Shown piece by piece: positions 61,195 through 64,000 of a stretch of DNA of 64,000 nt. The stretch lies in contig NZ_DLHL01000011.1 in assembly GCF_002483225.1 (NCBI RefSeq), positions 396,253-460,252 on the forward strand. Reading direction: 5' to 3'. The notes below the pieces were generated by a model, which was not told the origin of the DNA, searched no databases, and was given only the letters and a program-made list of their open reading frames with translations. Each line of letters begins with the position of its first letter. The stretch's first letter is position 1. The DNA is from Gemmatimonas sp. UBA7669. Its GTDB lineage: Bacteria > Gemmatimonadota > Gemmatimonadetes > Gemmatimonadales > Gemmatimonadaceae. The translations under genes and the position numbers were made by a program.

Positions 61195-62163
61195 ATGTTC
61201 ATACCGAGTCAAGAGATCCTGGCCAAGGTGGAAGTGCTCGCTGACCTCGAGCCCGATGTCGAGCAGCTGATGGCCGCCCACGAAGCCAAGCGCATCCTGT
61301 GGTTCCCGTCCGAAGTCCTGGCGCCCGAACCCGATACCGACCCCGATCTGCACGCCAAGCAGCTCCGGGAGCGCGCCCGCGGCATCTCCATGCCCGCCCG
61401 CGTGGCCCTCGCGCTCAATACGCTGACCGAGGAAGGGCTCCCGCACTTCCATCGTCTGCTGGCCACCTACCTGGGCGGTGACACGTTCTGGGCCAAGTGG
61501 AACAACCTGTGGACGGCCGAGGAAGACCGGCACGGCGCCATCCTGCACGATTATGCACGCGAGAGTCGCATTCTCGACAACCCCGTGCTGGAGCGCATGC
61601 AGTTCGAGTACCTCAAGGCCGGTTTCGAGCCCCAGTGGGACAAGGACCCGTACCGCGTGTTCGTGTACACCTCGCTGCAGGAGCGGGCCACGCAGGTGAG
61701 TCATGCCAACACCGGCAAGATCGCCAGCGAGTACGAGCCGCTCATCGGCACGGTGCTGTCCAACGTGGCCAAGGAAGAAGCGCGCCACTACGTGTTCTAC
61801 CGCGAGATCTTCCAGCGGGTGCTCGATCGTGACCCCAGCAACGCCATGATCTCGGCGTCGCTCGTCATGCCCAGCATCGACATGCCCGGTGTGAACATGC
61901 CACACTTCCGCGAGATGGCCGATGTCATTCGCCGCGCCGGCATTTACGGGCCGCGCGAGTACATCCGGATCGTGGAAGACCTCATCAAGTTCTGGGCGCT
62001 CGACAAGGTCGAGGGGCTGAACGAGGCCGGCAAGAAGGCGCAGGAGAAGATCATGGGTATCACGGCGCGCCTCGAGCGCATTGCCGATGCCATGGAGACA
62101 CGCAGCAAGGCCAAGACCTTCCAGTTCAACGTCGCGTTCGCGCGGGAATTCGCGATGGAGTAG
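61195..62163 (+). CDS. acyl-ACP desaturase
   Basis: A 322-residue soluble diiron desaturase. The two iron-binding helices are WTAEEDRHGAIL and AKEEARHYVFYREIF (both ExxH), with the usual helical scaffold around them (TFWAKWNNLWTAE and YLKAGFEPQWDKDPYRVF). It introduces a double bond into acyl-ACP in fatty-acid synthesis. Bacterial members are much less common than membrane desaturases, and this one looks complete. Confidence 0.9.
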   Translation: MFIPSQEILAKVEVLADLEPDVEQLMAAHEAKRILWFPSEVLAPEPDTDPDLHAKQLRERARGISMPARVALALNTLTEEGLPHFHRLLATYLGGDTFWAKWNNLWTAEEDRHGAILHDYARESRILDNPVLERMQFEYLKAGFEPQWDKDPYRVFVYTSLQERATQVSHANTGKIASEYEPLIGTVLSNVAKEEARHYVFYREIFQRVLDRDPSNAMISASLVMPSIDMPGVNMPHFREMADVIRRAGIYGPREYIRIVEDLIKFWALDKVEGLNEAGKKAQEKIMGITARLERIADAMETRSKAKTFQFNVAFAREFAME

Positions 62164-62193
62164 GGCTGGCGTCGGCTGGCGTCGGCTGGCGTC
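62164..62193. repeat. 10-bp tandem repeat, three units
   Basis: Three perfect copies of GGCTGGCGTC directly after the desaturase stop, before the palindromic element. Confidence 0.8.
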
Positions 62194-62200
62194 GTTGGAA

Positions 62201-62321
62201 CAGAAGGTGTGAGGATGGGAGGATCGGAGGATTGGAGAGCGGGCCCGGGGGACACTCACTTATCGAGTGCCCCCCGGGCCCGCCCTCTTATCCCCAGATC
62301 CTCTGATCCTCACACCTTCTG
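62201..62321. repeat. long palindromic intergenic repeat, copy 2
   Basis: A 25-bp arm at 62201-62225 is inverted at 62297-62321 with two mismatches; inside, GGGCCCGGGGG and CCCCCCGGGCCC extend the stem around an CACT/AGTG pair. The arm contains the GGTGTGAGGAT sequence of copy 1 at 47.6 kb, and likewise sits between convergent genes. It could also serve as a bidirectional terminator. Confidence 0.8.
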
Positions 62322-62339
62322 TCAACGATGCCTGTGAAT

Positions 62340-63932
62340 TCAACCCGATCCGGAGCCAGACACCTTGCGCTGCCAGGCCTCCAGCGCCGCCACCCGCTGC
62401 TCCAACCCACTGGCTACCGGTGCCGGTGCCACCGCACGAGGCGAAGGCGCGTCTACGGTGCCGCGTGTCCCGGCCAGCAGCGAGAGCAGAATACGGCCTG
62501 GCCACCCCGCCCAGATCCAACCGAACAGACGCTCACCAATTGACGGCCGCAGCGGCGAACGCAGCAGCCCCACAATGCTGATGCCGGACATCACATACAC
62601 GGAGTAGAGAATGATCACACCGGGTAGCGACACGCCATACCAACCCGGGCTGAGCTCCGTGCGCATCGCCGCCAGTACCCATTGCCGCAGCAGCACAGCG
62701 GCCACGATCATGCCCGCGAACATCACCTGCTGACGACGGCGCTTTGCCCGCACCGCCGCATCGGCCTTGAGCTGGGCACGCTCCGCATCACGCTCGGCAC
62801 GCAGGCCACCGAATCCGTGCAGCACGCCGTCCACCGTGAAACCGCGCAGAAACAGTCGACGCGCCTGCTGCACCGTCTGCGCCACGCGGCCCCACACGAT
62901 GGCCGCGACCAGCACCAGCGGCATCACGACGTCCAGATCACCGGCGCCACTGTTCACCAACACGTTGTACGCGAGGGGCATGAGCAGGGCCACGAAGCCC
63001 ACCACGATGGACACCTGACTCAGATCCTGCGCCAGCAAGCGCACCGGAAGCGGGACGTCCACCGCACGAAGTGTCGACGCATCGAGCGCCTCAACAAGCG
63101 CCTCCGCCGACGCAAATCGCGAGGCCGGCTCCTTGGCAACGCACTGCTCCACGATCCGCGACAACGCCACGGGCACATCGGGACGCCGTTGCGACACCGG
63201 CGGTACGTTCTCGGTGAGCTGCTTGACCAGCACCTTCTGCGTGTTCTCGCCCTGCATGGCGCTCTGTCCCGTGAGCGCGAACCACGCCGTGAGGCCCAGC
63301 GAGTAGAGATCACTGCGTCCGTCGAGCGTGTCGCCCGCCGCCTGCTCGGGGCTCATGAACTCGGGTGTGCCCACCACTTCACCCACGCGGGTAAGCGCGG
63401 TGTTGGTTTGCGCCGTCATGGGCACCGAGTGCACCGAACGCGAGATACCAAAATCCATGAGCAGCGCACGTCCCGTGGCGCGCTCGATCATGATGTTGTC
63501 GGGCTTGATGTCGCGATGCACTACACCGCGGCCGTGTGCGTAGGCCAGCGCATAACCAATGTCCTGCAGCACGCGCACCACGTCCCGTACCGGCATCGGC
63601 CCGCTGCGCACCACCAACTCGGCCAGTGTTTCGCCCTCCACAAAGCCCATGGCGTAGGCCAACACGTCGCCGTGGTCCTCGATACTGAAGACCGGGACGA
63701 TGTTCGGGTGCGAAAAGGCCGCGGCGGTGCGCGTCTCGCGCAGAAAGCGCTCACGCAAGTCGCTCTGCCGCGTGTACTCGGCGGGCAACACCTTGAGCGC
63801 CACGGGCCGGTCGAGCTGCCGGTCGCGGGCCAGGTACACGGTACCCATACCGCCCTGGCCGATGGCCCGCTCGATGTCGAAGCGGTGGCCGACGGCCTGG
63901 CGGATGTGGTCGAGGGAGGTTGGGAGGGTCAC
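62340..63932 (-). CDS. Ser/Thr protein kinase (PknB-like) with membrane region
   Basis: A 530-residue kinase. Residues 20-290 form the catalytic domain with IGQGGMGTVYLARD, VALKVLPAE, GVVHRDIKPDNIMIE and DFGISRSV, then TPEFMSPEQAAGD. A C-terminal half follows with membrane helices at about 315-360 (FVALLMPLAYNVLVNSGAGD and VMPLVLVAAIVWG) and again near 410-460 (MFAGMIVAAVLLRQWVLAAM). No TPR or PASTA module is seen. It is separate from the kinase at 41.9 kb. Confidence 0.9.
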   Translation of the reverse strand: MTLPTSLDHIRQAVGHRFDIERAIGQGGMGTVYLARDRQLDRPVALKVLPAEYTRQSDLRERFLRETRTAAAFSHPNIVPVFSIEDHGDVLAYAMGFVEGETLAELVVRSGPMPVRDVVRVLQDIGYALAYAHGRGVVHRDIKPDNIMIERATGRALLMDFGISRSVHSVPMTAQTNTALTRVGEVVGTPEFMSPEQAAGDTLDGRSDLYSLGLTAWFALTGQSAMQGENTQKVLVKQLTENVPPVSQRRPDVPVALSRIVEQCVAKEPASRFASAEALVEALDASTLRAVDVPLPVRLLAQDLSQVSIVVGFVALLMPLAYNVLVNSGAGDLDVVMPLVLVAAIVWGRVAQTVQQARRLFLRGFTVDGVLHGFGGLRAERDAERAQLKADAAVRAKRRRQQVMFAGMIVAAVLLRQWVLAAMRTELSPGWYGVSLPGVIILYSVYVMSGISIVGLLRSPLRPSIGERLFGWIWAGWPGRILLSLLAGTRGTVDAPSPRAVAPAPVASGLEQRVAALEAWQRKVSGSGSG

Positions 63933-63980
63933 GTGGGCGAAGCTACCGCCTTTGTCTGGTTTTCGTCGGCTGGGGTTGAA

Positions 63981-64000
63981 CTGAAGGTGTGAGGATCAGA
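63981..64000. repeat. palindromic intergenic repeat, copy 3, cut by window end
   Basis: The last 20 bases contain GAAGGTGTGAGGATCAGA, the same arm as copy 2's inverted right arm. The partner arm would be outside the window. Confidence 0.65.

Noticed and set aside
61162..62259. 365-codon minus-strand frame across the desaturase
   Set aside because: Antisense shadow; the plus-strand protein shows both diiron motifs.

Overview
The window is GC-rich, densely coded DNA that most resembles a member of the Gemmatimonadota. That placement is inferred from gene style: many signal-peptide and lipoprotein hypotheticals, carboxypeptidase-regulatory-like/plug proteins, an ECF sigma-PknB-TPR kinase-FHA cluster, a SAM-II riboswitch and a MoCo oxidoreductase. 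No rRNA or tRNA gene was recognised to confirm it.

Bases 1-10,400 hold ordinary chromosomal genes: a VapC fragment at the edge, a DNA glycosylase-like protein, an RluA pseudouridine synthase, DinB, aldo/keto reductase, PPOX flavoprotein, NTF2-like protein and lipoproteins.

Bases ~12,000-38,700 are a chromosomal integron with a long, decaying cassette array. At least twelve full attC-like sites (about 90-142 bp, inverted-repeat arms, a shared inner ATGCGG motif, core GTTRRRY or near-core ends) separate single genes that all read on the minus strand. The integrase gene (37,871-38,713) lies at the upstream end and points the same way as the cassettes, the 'reverse' layout. It lacks its N-terminal core-binding domain and has an in-frame TAG, so it should be dead. 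Three insertion sequences sit in the locus: an IS481-type element inside the array, an IS91-type element with a tyrosine recombinase next to the first recombination site, and an IS21-type element with a 5-bp target duplication. The cassettes encode a TIR-domain protein, an Abi_2/HEPN protein preceded by a promoter and a nested RNA hairpin, a DUF6946-like putative nuclease, a zinc metalloprotease, two alpha/beta hydrolases, a DUF3291 protein and many exported or membrane hypotheticals. The stretch 12,600-17,400, which carries a plus-strand gene and a beta-lactamase-like serine hydrolase, has no complete attC and may be chromosomal DNA caught in the array.

Bases 38,800-64,000 return to housekeeping genes: two DEAD-box helicases, a SET protein, the ECF/kinase/FHA operon, patatin plus MoCo oxidoreductase plus GNAT with overlapping ends, yaeQ-ilvE-SDR-cupin-NmrA, formate-THF ligase, a transsulfuration PLP enzyme behind a SAM-II riboswitch with terminator, DsbD-alpha plus a TlpA-like thioredoxin behind a structured leader, PaaI, YigZ, an ABC exporter, an acyl-ACP desaturase and a second Ser/Thr kinase. 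A long palindromic intergenic repeat occurs at 47.6 kb, at 62.2 kb and, cut by the edge, at 63.98 kb.
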